A stretch of 64,000 bases of DNA from Tomitella biformata AHU 1821 (GTDB taxonomy: Bacteria > Actinomycetota > Actinomycetes > Mycobacteriales > Mycobacteriaceae). The stretch covers positions 1 to 64,000 of the forward strand of contig NZ_BAVQ01000009.1 in NCBI RefSeq assembly GCF_000524475.1, read 5' to 3'. The notes below the pieces were generated by a model, which worked only from the letters and a program-made list of their open reading frames with translations, was not told the DNA's origin and did not search any database. Each line of letters opens with the position of its first letter. Positions within the stretch are counted from its first letter, which is position 1. A program made the position numbers and the translations under genes. Below are positions 7,589-16,616 of this stretch, piece after piece.

Positions 7589-8623
7589 TTATTCGATCCG
7601 GCACAGGGTCTTGCCCACGTGGCTTCCGTTCAACATCGAGACCAACGCTGCGGGCGCCGCCGCCACGCCAGAGAACACCGTGCTCCGCCAGGACAGGCGC
7701 TTCTCGGCGAGGTGCGCACCGATCTCCGCCTGCATCTCTGCCTCGAGATGCAGGAATGAGCCGGCGCGAAATCCCTGCATGCTGGCCTCTTTGGCGACCA
7801 GCTGGAACAGCTTCGACGGCCCCGGGTCGGGAGTTGATCCGTCGTATTCGGAGACCGCCCCGCACAGCGCTATTCTCCCGCCATGCCGTAGGTTTCCCAC
7901 CGCCGCAGTCAGGTGCCCCGCGCCGACGTTGTCGAAGTACTTGTCGATACCGCTGGGCGCAAGGCGGCGGAGCGCCTCATCAATGGACTCGCTGCGATAG
8001 TCGAACACGTCAGACAACCCGAGTTCACCGGTCAGATAGTCCAGCTTCTGCTGGCCGCCCGCGGAGCCGATCACCCGGCAGCCTCGTAGTTTCGCTAATT
8101 GGGCGGCGATGCTGCCCACCGCCCCTGCGGCCGCCGACACCCAGACGACATCGCCGGGCTGGACCGCAAGCACCCCGACCAATCCGGCGTAGGCCGTGAG
8201 CCCCGAGCTCCCCAGCGGCCCCAGGAACCATTCCAGGGGGAGGCTGCCGGGGCGCACCTTGGCGAGAGCGCCGTAGCCTCCCAGCGAACCGGCGCCCCCG
8301 ACAACTGCATACTCTCTGAAACCGTGCATGTGGGAGACGATGTCCCCCACTTCGAATCCATCGCAACGACTTTCGACCACCGCGCCCAAGGCCAAGCCGG
8401 GCAACGGCTCGTTCAAGCCCACTGGCGGGAGGTAGCCCGGAGGCGTGGCCGCCGCCAGCCGGATCCGTATCGAGGGGTCGACCGATAGCCATAGGTTGCG
8501 GACGAGCACCTCGCCTGCGGCCGGTTCCGGAATTGCCGCGTCAACGACCTCCAAGTCGCCCTCGGCCAATCGGCCATGCGGCCGACGGCGGAGCCGCAGC
8601 ATCTGATTGCCGTCCAGACTCAT
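7589..8623 (-). CDS. NADP-dependent medium-chain reductase (PTGR/CurA type)
   Basis: A 344-aa zinc-independent member of the leukotriene B4 dehydrogenase / curcumin reductase branch. Visible features are LWLSVDPSIRIRL near residue 47, the nucleotide-binding stretch AAAGAVGSIAAQLAKLRG near 155, and YFDNVGAG. These enzymes reduce the double bond of enones with NADPH. It is the last gene of the run starting at 12919, with 28 bp to the preceding SDR. A step reducing an unsaturated cyclic ketone or enoyl compound is plausible here; the substrate is unknown. Confidence 0.87.
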   Translation of the reverse strand: MSLDGNQMLRLRRRPHGRLAEGDLEVVDAAIPEPAAGEVLVRNLWLSVDPSIRIRLAAATPPGYLPPVGLNEPLPGLALGAVVESRCDGFEVGDIVSHMHGFREYAVVGGAGSLGGYGALAKVRPGSLPLEWFLGPLGSSGLTAYAGLVGVLAVQPGDVVWVSAAAGAVGSIAAQLAKLRGCRVIGSAGGQQKLDYLTGELGLSDVFDYRSESIDEALRRLAPSGIDKYFDNVGAGHLTAAVGNLRHGGRIALCGAVSEYDGSTPDPGPSKLFQLVAKEASMQGFRAGSFLHLEAEMQAEIGAHLAEKRLSWRSTVFSGVAAAPAALVSMLNGSHVGKTLCRIE

Positions 8624-8651
8624 TGCTCCACCTTTCGCGGCCGCAGCCGAA

Positions 8652-9437
8652 TCACGCGACGGTGAACTGTCCGCCGTTGGTCAACAGAATCGCTCCAACC
8701 ACATTCGCGGCGGCCGGAGAAGCCAAGTAGAGGATCGACTCGGCGATCTCCTCGGCCGTCGCATAACCTCTGGCCGGCCCAGCCTCCATCGCCGCCCGCA
8801 GGTGCGCCGGCGTGCGCGCAGCCATCCCCGTATCAACTGGCCCAGGCGCCACCACGTTGACCCGAATTCCATACGGCAGCAACTCTTTTGCCGCTGCCTG
8901 GCTCAGCGCATGCACGCCGGACTTAGACGCGGCATAGTGCGGATAGCCCGTGAGAGTGTCGAAGGCCGACGACGAGCCAACTGTCACAATCGCGCCGCCG
9001 CTTCCCCGCATCACTCGGGCACCGGCGCGGAGCAGATGGAAGGTCCCGTCGAGGTTGACGCGCATAACGCGCCGCCACGCCTCGTCGGATAGCCGGCTCA
9101 GCACGTCCACCGGTGCCCCGGATTCGGCTGCCTCGTAGATCCACTTCTTGCTCTCGGGATCGTCCACCCCGGCCGCATGCACGATGACGTCGATTCGGCC
9201 CGACGCCTGGACCGCCTCATCGATCGCGCGGTCCACCTGTGCCGGGTCTCCGACATCTACGCCCAGGGCGGTGGCCCGCTCTAGTTTGCTGGAGGTTGCC
9301 TCCGCTGTGCCGTGCGCGATGTCTACGGCATAGATGTGCTCGGCTCCACGCGCGGCCAACAGTCCGCATGTCGCGGCCCCGATCCCCGAGCCAGCCCCGG
9401 TGACAAGGCAAACTTTTCCCGCGAACTGATCCTTCAC
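8652..9437 (-). CDS. SDR-family oxidoreductase
   Basis: A 261-aa classical short-chain dehydrogenase. The cofactor motif TGAGSGIG is at about residues 14-21, the catalytic Ser lies in VGSSSAF, and YAASKSG carries the YxxxK pair. The C-terminal AILLTNGGQFTVA is the usual end. The acidic residue VDIAHG after beta-2 suggests NAD(H). It lies 29 bp downstream of the first substrate-binding protein gene in the same minus-strand operon and probably oxidises a secondary alcohol of the pathway. Confidence 0.87.
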   Translation of the reverse strand: MKDQFAGKVCLVTGAGSGIGAATCGLLAARGAEHIYAVDIAHGTAEATSSKLERATALGVDVGDPAQVDRAIDEAVQASGRIDVIVHAAGVDDPESKKWIYEAAESGAPVDVLSRLSDEAWRRVMRVNLDGTFHLLRAGARVMRGSGGAIVTVGSSSAFDTLTGYPHYAASKSGVHALSQAAAKELLPYGIRVNVVAPGPVDTGMAARTPAHLRAAMEAGPARGYATAEEIAESILYLASPAAANVVGAILLTNGGQFTVA

Positions 9438-9466
9438 TGATATCTCCCTAGTGCGGCCAGTGACAC

Positions 9467-10498
9467 TTAGCGGAAGAGTGTCTCTAGTTCGGTGCGGTAG
9501 CGCTGAGCGCCCTCACCGACGGTTACTTCGAGGTTCTGATCTGGAACTTCCTGCGCAGCGGCCAGTGACCCCGTCACTCCGGGAAGAACGGAGGCATACC
9601 CCACGGAGGTCGCTTCCTGGCCGGGCACGGTCACCATGAAGTTCGCCAATACCTGGGCCGCGTTCGGGTGCGGGGAGGTCCCCATCACCAGTCCGTACCA
9701 CTTGGCACCCCAAATGTGCTCGCCAGCGGTCCACTCGACCGGAGCTCCGGCCTCCTTGGAGGGAAGCATCGGGTCAGCCATCAGCCCGGCGCTGATCTCG
9801 CCTGATGCCAGTGCCTGTCCGAGCGGCTGGTTGCTGGGGTAGATCCGCGGCTCCTGCGCGGCCAGGTCGGTGAGGTATTCCCGACCGCCATAGTTGGCCT
9901 CGATATGCGAGTAGTAGTCAAGGTAGGTCGGGGACGTCGCGGGATTGACGATGCCGACCTTGTCCTTTAGCGCCGGATCCAGTAGGTCTGCGGGCTCCTC
10001 AATGCCGTTCGGCAGCAAGTCCGTGTTCCAGCCCAGGCCCAGGATGACCGCGCCCTCAAGGAAGAACCGATCGTCGACGATGCTGGTGGCGCGATTGTAT
10101 TCGGGATTGTCGAAGTCGGGGCCGATGATCGAGGCCGCGACATCGGAGTCCGCGTTGGCTTGCATCCACGAGACGTCGGTGATGACGGCGACGTCGCCGA
10201 TGCCCTTACCCGAACGGGTCTCGGCGTCCATTTTCGCCAGGAGGTCGGAGTCGACGCCGCGGACCACTTCGAGGTCGATCTCCGGGTAGGCCGTCTCGAA
10301 AGCCGTCTCGAGTGCTGCCAGCCTGGGGGCAGCCTGGGTCGAGTAGATCGTCACCTTGCCCTCGTTATTGGCAGCGGCAACGACGTCCTCCCAGCTGCCC
10401 TCGACGGGGCCGGTGGTCCCAGTGGAACCGCCGCAGGCGGCAACGGCCACCGCGGTCACTGCCATGACGGCCAGAAGCCGAATTTTTCCAGCGTTCAT
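9467..10498 (-). CDS. ABC importer substrate-binding lipoprotein (family 1), paralogue 1
   Basis: A 343-aa extracellular solute-binding protein. Its signal sequence ends in a lipobox (AVAVAAC, Cys about 20), so it is membrane-anchored outside the cell. The fold resembles Fe(III)/organic-acid binding proteins (GKVTIYSTQ at the start of the mature domain, GLGWNTDLLP in the middle, HPNAAQVLANFMV towards the end). It retains a tyrosine cluster (TYLDYYSH) at the usual ligand site where its two paralogues differ. I start at MNAGK (10498), whose ATG overlaps the TAA of the flavoprotein gene by one base. No permease is adjacent; it presumably shares the importer at 14883-17767. Confidence 0.85.
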   Translation of the reverse strand: MNAGKIRLLAVMAVTAVAVAACGGSTGTTGPVEGSWEDVVAAANNEGKVTIYSTQAAPRLAALETAFETAYPEIDLEVVRGVDSDLLAKMDAETRSGKGIGDVAVITDVSWMQANADSDVAASIIGPDFDNPEYNRATSIVDDRFFLEGAVILGLGWNTDLLPNGIEEPADLLDPALKDKVGIVNPATSPTYLDYYSHIEANYGGREYLTDLAAQEPRIYPSNQPLGQALASGEISAGLMADPMLPSKEAGAPVEWTAGEHIWGAKWYGLVMGTSPHPNAAQVLANFMVTVPGQEATSVGYASVLPGVTGSLAAAQEVPDQNLEVTVGEGAQRYRTELETLFR

Positions 10499-11841
10499 TA
10501 TGATGCCTTTCCTGCAATTGATGTGTTGGCTGCGGCGAGACCGAAGACGAGCGCAGAGGCGATACCGCCCGCGTATGCGCGGCGCCACAGTCCGCCGGTG
10601 TCTGAGCCTGCCGCTAGCAGGCCTGGAATCGGATCGCCGAGATCGGTCAAGACCCGAGCGTTTTTGTCGATGCGGAGTCCCTGGAAGGGGAAGGTGATCG
10701 CCGGAATGGTCTCAATGACGTAGTACGGCGGGGTGGTGAGCGGTTCCCGGTCACGCAGACGCCCGGGCGTCGGTTCGCCAGTGGCGACCTGGGCGTTGAA
10801 CTCTTCGATGGCCGTGGCGATCGCGGTCCCGTCGTAGCCCCATTCCTCCGGAAGATAGGCCAGCTCGGAGAGCGTCTCAGCCTTCCCGACCCGCCCACCC
10901 CGCTTGCTGGCCAGCGCGAACTTGTCGACGGCGACGGCACCGTCGACGTACGAGCCGAGCATCCACTGCTGGTAGACGCGCTCATCGGCGATGAGCAGGC
11001 CCCGCGACTCGGGTTGGTCGAGCAGCTCCATGGTGGTGAGGTGGTCCCCGAGCGTCTCATCGGTGAAGCGCTCGTTGGCGAGGTTGAACAGCAGCGCGTG
11101 CTCGCTGTAGTAGAGCGAGAGGTCGACGAAGTCCGCGTCGGTGAATGCGACGCCGCTGGGGATCAGATGGCCGTAGAAGCCCGCATTCTCGAATCCGGTT
11201 GCTGCACCCGCCGCAACCCCTAGCCGATAGCCAGTCCCCGTGCTGCGGGGGTTCGAGCGCAGCGGCATCTGCGCCGCCGCCGGCCCCAGCAGCTCCGTCA
11301 ATAACTCCGGGCTGCCCTGGAACCCGCCGGTGGCGAGCAGGACGTGGTCCGCCAGCACGTCTTGCGCCACGCCCGCCCGGGTCACCGCAATACCGGTGAC
11401 GACGCCGTCGTCAGTGAGTAGGCCGTCCACAGTCGTCTCGAGCCAGACAGCCCCGCCTGCATCAAGCGTCTTCCGCCGGCAGTTGTCAACGTACTGGTTG
11501 GTGTCGAATTTATGACCGCGCCCGCCAAAGTCAAGGATGCGCTGGGAGGCGCCCACCTCGACCCCCATCGACGCGATCCATTGCACACCCTCGTCGAAGC
11601 CGTCCACCAACGCGTGCCGGAGGGTCTCATCGCCAGCCGGGTTCGCGCGGTCCATCACCTCCCGATCGGGCGCGGTCCACGCGTAACCGGCGTACCGCGC
11701 CGATCCGCCAACCTCGCCGCCAATCTCCACCACCAGCACAGACTGCCCGGCCGTCGCCGCGCGCGCGGCCGCGGTCAACCCAGCCATGCCTGCTCCGACC
11801 ACCACGAGGTCATACCTGTTCATGCTCTGTTGACTACCCAT
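10498..11841 (-). CDS. FAD-dependent oxidoreductase (fumarate reductase / ketosteroid dehydrogenase-like flavoprotein)
   Basis: A 447-aa flavoprotein with an N-terminal dinucleotide fold (VVVGAGMAGLTAA at about 11-23 of this start) and the C-terminal FAD contact AGSDTGGLWRRAYAGGIASALVFG. The family includes 3-ketosteroid-delta-1-dehydrogenase, tricarballylate dehydrogenase and fumarate reductases. The length is nearer to TcuA-like proteins (about 450-470) than to KstD (510 or more). It probably introduces or removes a double bond next to a carbonyl. The ATG at 11841 is preceded by AAAGGA 5 nt upstream; the in-frame MNRYD at 11823 is the alternative. Confidence 0.83.
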   Translation of the reverse strand: MGSQQSMNRYDLVVVGAGMAGLTAAARAATAGQSVLVVEIGGEVGGSARYAGYAWTAPDREVMDRANPAGDETLRHALVDGFDEGVQWIASMGVEVGASQRILDFGGRGHKFDTNQYVDNCRRKTLDAGGAVWLETTVDGLLTDDGVVTGIAVTRAGVAQDVLADHVLLATGGFQGSPELLTELLGPAAAQMPLRSNPRSTGTGYRLGVAAGAATGFENAGFYGHLIPSGVAFTDADFVDLSLYYSEHALLFNLANERFTDETLGDHLTTMELLDQPESRGLLIADERVYQQWMLGSYVDGAVAVDKFALASKRGGRVGKAETLSELAYLPEEWGYDGTAIATAIEEFNAQVATGEPTPGRLRDREPLTTPPYYVIETIPAITFPFQGLRIDKNARVLTDLGDPIPGLLAAGSDTGGLWRRAYAGGIASALVFGLAAANTSIAGKAS

Positions 11842-11875
11842 TACCGTCCTTTAGCTGGTCTTTACAGGTCTTCCA

Positions 11876-12919
11876 CTACTGAATAAACATCTGGCCCCAC
11901 TGCTGCTGAAACTTCGTCACCGCCTCGGGCGTCAGAGCATCGATGTCCGGGATCGGGGTGTCTTGTGCGCGCGCGACCGCGCCGGGGATATCGGGCAGCG
12001 CGGACGCATAGCCGGCGGAGAGCGCTTCCTGGCCCTCCGGTGTCACCATGAAGTTCGCCAAGACCTGGGCCGCGTTGGGGTGCGGTGCGGCCGCGAGCAC
12101 ATGGCTGTACCAGGGCGTGCCCCAGGCTGGTTCCGGCAGCGTCCAGCCGACGGGCGCGCCCGTGGCCTGCTCCCGCACCAGCGGCTGCACCATCGGGGTG
12201 GCCACGATCTCGCCGGAGTTCAGAGCCTGCGCGATACCGAGTGAGCTCGGATAGATACGCGGAGCCAGCGCGGCCAGGCGTTCATTGAAGTCACTGCCCC
12301 AGTTCTGGTCGAAGAACTGGAATTGGTCGATCACCGCCGCGAATCCGGACGGATTGACCACGCCGATCTTTCCGCGCAAGGACTCGGTCAGCAGATCCTG
12401 CGGCGTTTCGAGTCCCCCAGGGAGTAGCTCGGTGTTCCACCCGAGCGCCATGACGGCCGCACTCGTGAGGAACAGTTTGTCATCAAGGACGCTGCGATCA
12501 CGCTCATACACGGGGTTGTCAAAGGCCGGCCCCACGAGGTTCAACGAGTAATCGCCGGACTCCGCCGCCCGCGTGGTCCACGCCGGATCTGAGGTCATGT
12601 GCACATCCGCGGTGCCCTTCCCCGTCCGCTGCTCCGTCTCCACCCGCGGGTTGATCTCGACATCGGTACCCCGGGTGAACTCCATGGAGATGCCCGGATA
12701 CGCCGACTCGAACGCCTCCTTCAGCAACTGCAGATTGTCCGGATGCTGCGTCGAGTACAGATAGACGCTGCCCTCCTGCTCCGCCGCCGCCACAACGTCC
12801 GCCCAGCTCCCGGCCACCGGCCCAGACGCGGTCTCGGCTGCGGAACTGCAAGCGGCTGCGGCCGCAACCGCTACCACCGCGCCAAGAGCTCCTGCGATCC
12901 GCCGAATACGCTTGCGCAC
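11876..12919 (-). CDS. ABC importer substrate-binding lipoprotein (family 1), paralogue 2
   Basis: A 347-aa lipoprotein with signal sequence and lipobox AAAAAC (Cys about 24). The mature domain starts with GSWADVVAAAEQEGSVYLYSTQ-like sequence shared with the other two paralogues. The central ligand region reads IDQFQFFDQNWG, without the tyrosine pair of paralogue 1. It is the first gene of the operon that also holds the flavoprotein, paralogue 1, an SDR and the MDR reductase. Its promoter (TTGACA, 17 bp, TTAGTT) runs straight into regulon dyad 12934-12951. Confidence 0.86.
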   Translation of the reverse strand: MRKRIRRIAGALGAVVAVAAAAACSSAAETASGPVAGSWADVVAAAEQEGSVYLYSTQHPDNLQLLKEAFESAYPGISMEFTRGTDVEINPRVETEQRTGKGTADVHMTSDPAWTTRAAESGDYSLNLVGPAFDNPVYERDRSVLDDKLFLTSAAVMALGWNTELLPGGLETPQDLLTESLRGKIGVVNPSGFAAVIDQFQFFDQNWGSDFNERLAALAPRIYPSSLGIAQALNSGEIVATPMVQPLVREQATGAPVGWTLPEPAWGTPWYSHVLAAAPHPNAAQVLANFMVTPEGQEALSAGYASALPDIPGAVARAQDTPIPDIDALTPEAVTKFQQQWGQMFIQ

Positions 12920-12933
12920 AAGACCCTCCTTGG

Positions 12934-12980
12934 TAAACTGATTTCAGTTCAAACTAATCGACCGGCCGGTGTGGTGTCAA
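12934..12980 (-). promoter_or_regulatory. Promoter and regulon operator site 2 (substrate-binding protein 2 operon)
   Basis: On the minus strand TTGACA (12980-12975), exactly 17 bp, TTAGTT (12957-12952), then TGAACTGAAATCAGTTTA (12951-12934). The dyad matches TGAACTGA-N2-TCAGTTCA at 15 of 16 positions. An operator directly downstream of the -10 would cover the transcription start, so repression is expected. The site may also affect the divergent alcohol dehydrogenase gene starting at 13029. Confidence 0.7.
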
Positions 12981-13028
12981 TCACTCACTGACCTGACCCG
13001 CAGCCTCCTAGCCGAAAGAAGGGCACCA

Positions 13029-14090
13029 ATGGCGTCCCGAAACATGCTTGCCGTGCAGTTGACCGAGTGGGGCAGCGAGCCCACTGCGCGGGAAGTGCCT
13101 GTCCCCACACCCACGGGCACCGAACTGCTGATCGCTGTCGGCGCCGCCGGGCTCTGCAGGTCCGACCTGCACGTGATGGATACTGCGCCCGGGAAATTCG
13201 CCTACTCACTGCCAATGACTCTGGGACACGAGGTCGCCGGCACGGTTGTCGAGGCGGGGCCCGACGCTGACCATGCCAGGATCGGCGACTCCGTTGTGGT
13301 CCATGGCATCTGGGGCTGCGGAGCCTGCCGGAACTGCCTTCGGGGTCGGGAGAACTACTGCCTGTGTCTCGGCGTCGACGCCAACGGCCGCCGGCTCCCG
13401 CTGGGCAACGGCCTGGGCCACGACGGCGGCCTGGCCCAAGCCATGCTGGTCCCGCACGCGCGCCATCTCGTGAACACCGGCGACCTCGACCCCGTGCGTT
13501 CCGCGCCCCTGGCGGACGCGGGTCTGACCGCCTACCACGCGATCTCCGAGCACCGCGCGCTACTCGACCACAACTCCGTGTGCGCGGTCGTCGGCGTGGG
13601 CGGCCTTGGCCACATGGCGGTGCAGATCCTCCGGACCATGGGCGTCGGGCAGATCGTCGCGGTCGACACCCACGACGACGCGCTCAGCCTGGCCCGGAGC
13701 CTTGGCGCGCATAGCGCGGCCACCACACTGTCCGCGGGGCTCGGCGGAAATCTCGCCGATGTCGTGTTCGATTTCGTTGGCTCTCAGCGCACCCTGGAGG
13801 ACGGGCTGTCCGCCTTGGCACCGGGCGGACGATTGGTCGCCGTGGGCAGCGCCGGCGGCCAATTGGCCGTGTCCAAGGATCTCGGGCTGGCCACGGGCTG
13901 GTCCGTGAGCGCCCCGTTCTGGGGTTCGGCGGGCGACCTCGCAGCGGTGGTGGACCTCGCGCAACGCCGCGAGCTCGAGGTCACCTCCACCACGTTCGAC
14001 CTCATTGACGCTGTGGAGGTGTACCGAGAGCTACGGCACGGCCACATCAGTGGCCGTGCCGTAGTGATTCCCCCGCCACTGGAGTTGTAA
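13029..14090 (+). CDS. Zinc-dependent alcohol dehydrogenase
   Basis: A 353-aa medium-chain dehydrogenase. The catalytic-zinc region is visible as GLCRSDLH and GHEVAGTV, the structural-zinc cysteines as GCGACRNCLRGRENYC, and the Rossmann motif as VVGVGGLGHMAVQ. It should oxidise a primary or secondary alcohol with NAD(P)+. The true start at 13029 has AGAAGGG 5 nt upstream; the open frame before it is not coding. It diverges from the substrate-binding protein 2 operon and converges with the SDR at 14109. Its last 60 bases form a strong hairpin. Confidence 0.88.
   Translation: MASRNMLAVQLTEWGSEPTAREVPVPTPTGTELLIAVGAAGLCRSDLHVMDTAPGKFAYSLPMTLGHEVAGTVVEAGPDADHARIGDSVVVHGIWGCGACRNCLRGRENYCLCLGVDANGRRLPLGNGLGHDGGLAQAMLVPHARHLVNTGDLDPVRSAPLADAGLTAYHAISEHRALLDHNSVCAVVGVGGLGHMAVQILRTMGVGQIVAVDTHDDALSLARSLGAHSAATTLSAGLGGNLADVVFDFVGSQRTLEDGLSALAPGGRLVAVGSAGGQLAVSKDLGLATGWSVSAPFWGSAGDLAAVVDLAQRRELEVTSTTFDLIDAVEVYRELRHGHISGRAVVIPPPLEL
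14031..14064. terminator. Perfect hairpin inside the 3' end of the alcohol dehydrogenase gene
   Basis: CTACGGCACGGCCAC (14031-14045), loop ATCA, and its exact complement (14050-14064) form a 15-bp stem that lies wholly within coding sequence, ending 26 bp before the stop codon. The gap to the convergent SDR is only 18 bp, so this may be the terminator for the SDR transcript, or for both, placed inside the reading frame. Confidence 0.5.
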
Positions 14091-14108
14091 CGCTCCAATT
14101 TCTACGCT

Positions 14109-14873
14109 CTAGGCGCAGGTCCAGCCTCCGTCGACATACAGCTCGCTGCCGGTGACGTACCGTGCGTCGTCACCGGCAAGGTAGGCCACCGCGGCGGCGA
14201 TGTCCTCCGCCTTGCCCAGCCGCCCCATCGGAGTGTTCGCGAGCATCGCCGCATGGCGATCTGTGCCCTCATACCGCTCCATCAACTGGTCTGTGCCGAT
14301 GAACCCAGGGTGCACCGAGTTCACGCGCACGCCCTTCTGCGCCCAATGGAGTGCAGCGTTCTTGGTCATCGTGCGCACCGCGCCCTTCGCGGCGGCATAA
14401 GCCAGGCTGTTGCCCAAACCGCCGACGGAGCCCAGGATCGAGCAGATGTTGACGACCGAGCCCCCACCGGTCTCCTCGATCGCCGCCCCGGCATGCTTCA
14501 TCCCAAGCCAGGTGCCGGTTTGGCTGATATCGATGACCTTTTGGTACGTCTCGAGCTCCTCGTCCACAACGCTTGCGAGGCTGCCTGCGGCGGCGTTGTT
14601 GATCAGCACATCGAGTGTGGAGTATTTGTCCATGACGGCCGCGATCACGCCCGCCCACTCGTCCTCACTCGAGATATCCAATGTCGCACCGTAGTGCCGC
14701 GCGTGACCGGGCAGGCCCGCGATGAGGTCGTCGATCGGTGTGCCGACCAGGTCGGTGGCCACAACCGCAGCGCCCTCCTGAGCCAGGCGGCGGGCGATTT
14801 CGCCCCCCAGCCCACCGGTGGCGCCGGTGACCAGCGCCACCTTTCCCTCTAGTCGAGTCTCGCCTACTGCCAT
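14109..14873 (-). CDS. SDR-family oxidoreductase
   Basis: A 254-aa classical SDR with TGATGGLG at about residues 15-22, the NAA motif LINNAAAG, YAAAKGA (YxxxK), and the C-terminal SELYVDGGWTCA. Similar to FabG, glucose and cyclic-alcohol dehydrogenases. It is the last gene of the operon beginning with substrate-binding protein 3, placed 9 bp after the permease gene. The substrate is unknown; oxidation of a ring or beta-hydroxyl is plausible. Confidence 0.87.
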   Translation of the reverse strand: MAVGETRLEGKVALVTGATGGLGGEIARRLAQEGAAVVATDLVGTPIDDLIAGLPGHARHYGATLDISSEDEWAGVIAAVMDKYSTLDVLINNAAAGSLASVVDEELETYQKVIDISQTGTWLGMKHAGAAIEETGGGSVVNICSILGSVGGLGNSLAYAAAKGAVRTMTKNAALHWAQKGVRVNSVHPGFIGTDQLMERYEGTDRHAAMLANTPMGRLGKAEDIAAAVAYLAGDDARYVTGSELYVDGGWTCA

Positions 14874-14882
14874 CTGGTCCTC

Positions 14883-16616
14883 CTATAGCTTGCTGAGCAC
14901 GTTGCGGCCACCAACCAGCATGGCCAGGATTACGCCGATGCTGGTCACCGCGGTCATCAGGAGCGCCATGGCTGCGACCAGCGGATAGGAGCCGTTCTGC
15001 CACATGTCATAGAGCAGTGTCCCCATGACCTGGGTGGTCGATGCCCGCACTAGCAGGGAGGCGGCGAACTCGTGCGTGAGCAGGATGAACATCAGCGCCA
15101 CCGCACCTAGAATCGCCGGCCGCATCAGCGGGAGCATGATGCGCAGGTTGGTCACCATCGGCGAGGCCCCGCTGGTGGCGGACGCCTCGGTATAGGCATT
15201 GCCCAGCGACAGCATCGCCGTCATCTGCATTCGAGTTGCGAACGGCAGCATCAAGACGATGTAGACCAGGATGATCACTGTGCGAGTCCCGTAGAGGATC
15301 AGCGGCGGCTCGGTGTAGGTGAGCAGGAACCCCACGCCGAAGATCACGGCCGGGATACCCAGCGGCAGCGAGGCCATCAGGTCGCCGATCAGGCTGAGAA
15401 TCTTGAAACGCCGACCGCGCACCAGAAGGTTCGCCAGCATGTAGCCGATCGGCACACACACGGCCACGGCACCGAGCGAGGTGACCACGCTGGTGATCAC
15501 CGATTCCATGACGGCCGGATCGTCCACCAGCGCCCGGAAGTTGTCGAGCGTCAGCAGGCTCCAGGACAGTGAGCTCGACCAGTATGGCGTCAGAGACACG
15601 ATGACCAGACCGATAATGGGAATCACCAGGGCGAATAGCGCGAACACCATGATGGTGACGCTTGCCCAGCGCGCACGGCCACCGGATGGCGCGAAGGCTT
15701 TGCCGCCGTGCGTGACGAAGCGACTCTGGTTTCCCAGCAGGTATTTTTGCACCAGGACCAACACGATGCCGAAGATCACCAGCGGAGATCCCGCGGCAGC
15801 CGCGGCAGCGAAGTCTGAGGGCGATTCCGACACTCTTCGGAACATGTCGGTGGTGAGCACGTTGACGCCGTTGTTCTGTCCGAGCAGCAGGGGGCCGGTG
15901 AACTGTCCAAGGCCGAGCAGGAACGCGATTCCGCCGCCGTAGACCAGAGACGGGCGCAGCAGCGGCAAGACCACGCGGAAGAAGACCCCGACGGTGGAGG
16001 AGCCGCTGATCTGCGCGGCCTCCAGATGCTCGCTGCTGATGTTCTGCATACCGGCGCTGACGAACAGATAGACGAAGGACGTCAGCCCAAAACCGGTGAG
16101 GATGATGATCCACGGCACCGTGTACACGTCGATGGGGCCGGTATCGCTATCGCTCCACCACATGATCTTCCGCAGGATCACATTGAGGTACCCCGGGCCC
16201 GGCGAGAGCAGGAAGGCCCAGCCGACGATGTTCGCGACGGCGGGCATCACGATCGGCATGATCGGGATCACCCGCAGGAATCCCATGCGATCGGGCAACC
16301 GGCTCGCGGCAAAGGCGAGCAGCGTTCCGAGGACCATGGCAATCACCAAGGAGCCCAACGCCAATGCCACAGTGGTCCAGATGGTCTCCGCGATATCGAA
16401 CCGGCCGTACTGGCTCTTATATCCCTGGGCGCCGTCCTCGAACGCCAAGATCTGCAGCCGGACCATCGGCACGACTACGAGGTATGCCAGCACCGCCAAG
16501 AGAATGCTGTAGCCGATCCGCGCACGCCAGTGCGCCGACACGGAGAACGTCCGGAACCCGGTGGGGGCTGGTGGCGTTGTCGGCGTCGCGGACGCTGCTG
16601 GCGCCATGGTGCTCAT
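14883..16616 (-). CDS. ABC importer permease, fused two-domain type
   Basis: A 577-aa inner-membrane protein made of two homologous permease halves of about six helices each, like FbpB/AfuB ferric transport permeases. Each half has an EAA-type cytoplasmic loop: LEAAQISGSSTVGVFF in the first and TEASATSGASPM in the second, where the ATPase docks. The start ATG overlaps the ATPase stop codon (ATGA). With the ATPase and three binding lipoproteins it forms the island's only complete ABC importer. The cargo is probably an organic acid pathway substrate rather than iron, judged from context. Confidence 0.87.
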   Translation of the reverse strand: MSTMAPAASATPTTPPAPTGFRTFSVSAHWRARIGYSILLAVLAYLVVVPMVRLQILAFEDGAQGYKSQYGRFDIAETIWTTVALALGSLVIAMVLGTLLAFAASRLPDRMGFLRVIPIMPIVMPAVANIVGWAFLLSPGPGYLNVILRKIMWWSDSDTGPIDVYTVPWIIILTGFGLTSFVYLFVSAGMQNISSEHLEAAQISGSSTVGVFFRVVLPLLRPSLVYGGGIAFLLGLGQFTGPLLLGQNNGVNVLTTDMFRRVSESPSDFAAAAAAGSPLVIFGIVLVLVQKYLLGNQSRFVTHGGKAFAPSGGRARWASVTIMVFALFALVIPIIGLVIVSLTPYWSSSLSWSLLTLDNFRALVDDPAVMESVITSVVTSLGAVAVCVPIGYMLANLLVRGRRFKILSLIGDLMASLPLGIPAVIFGVGFLLTYTEPPLILYGTRTVIILVYIVLMLPFATRMQMTAMLSLGNAYTEASATSGASPMVTNLRIMLPLMRPAILGAVALMFILLTHEFAASLLVRASTTQVMGTLLYDMWQNGSYPLVAAMALLMTAVTSIGVILAMLVGGRNVLSKL

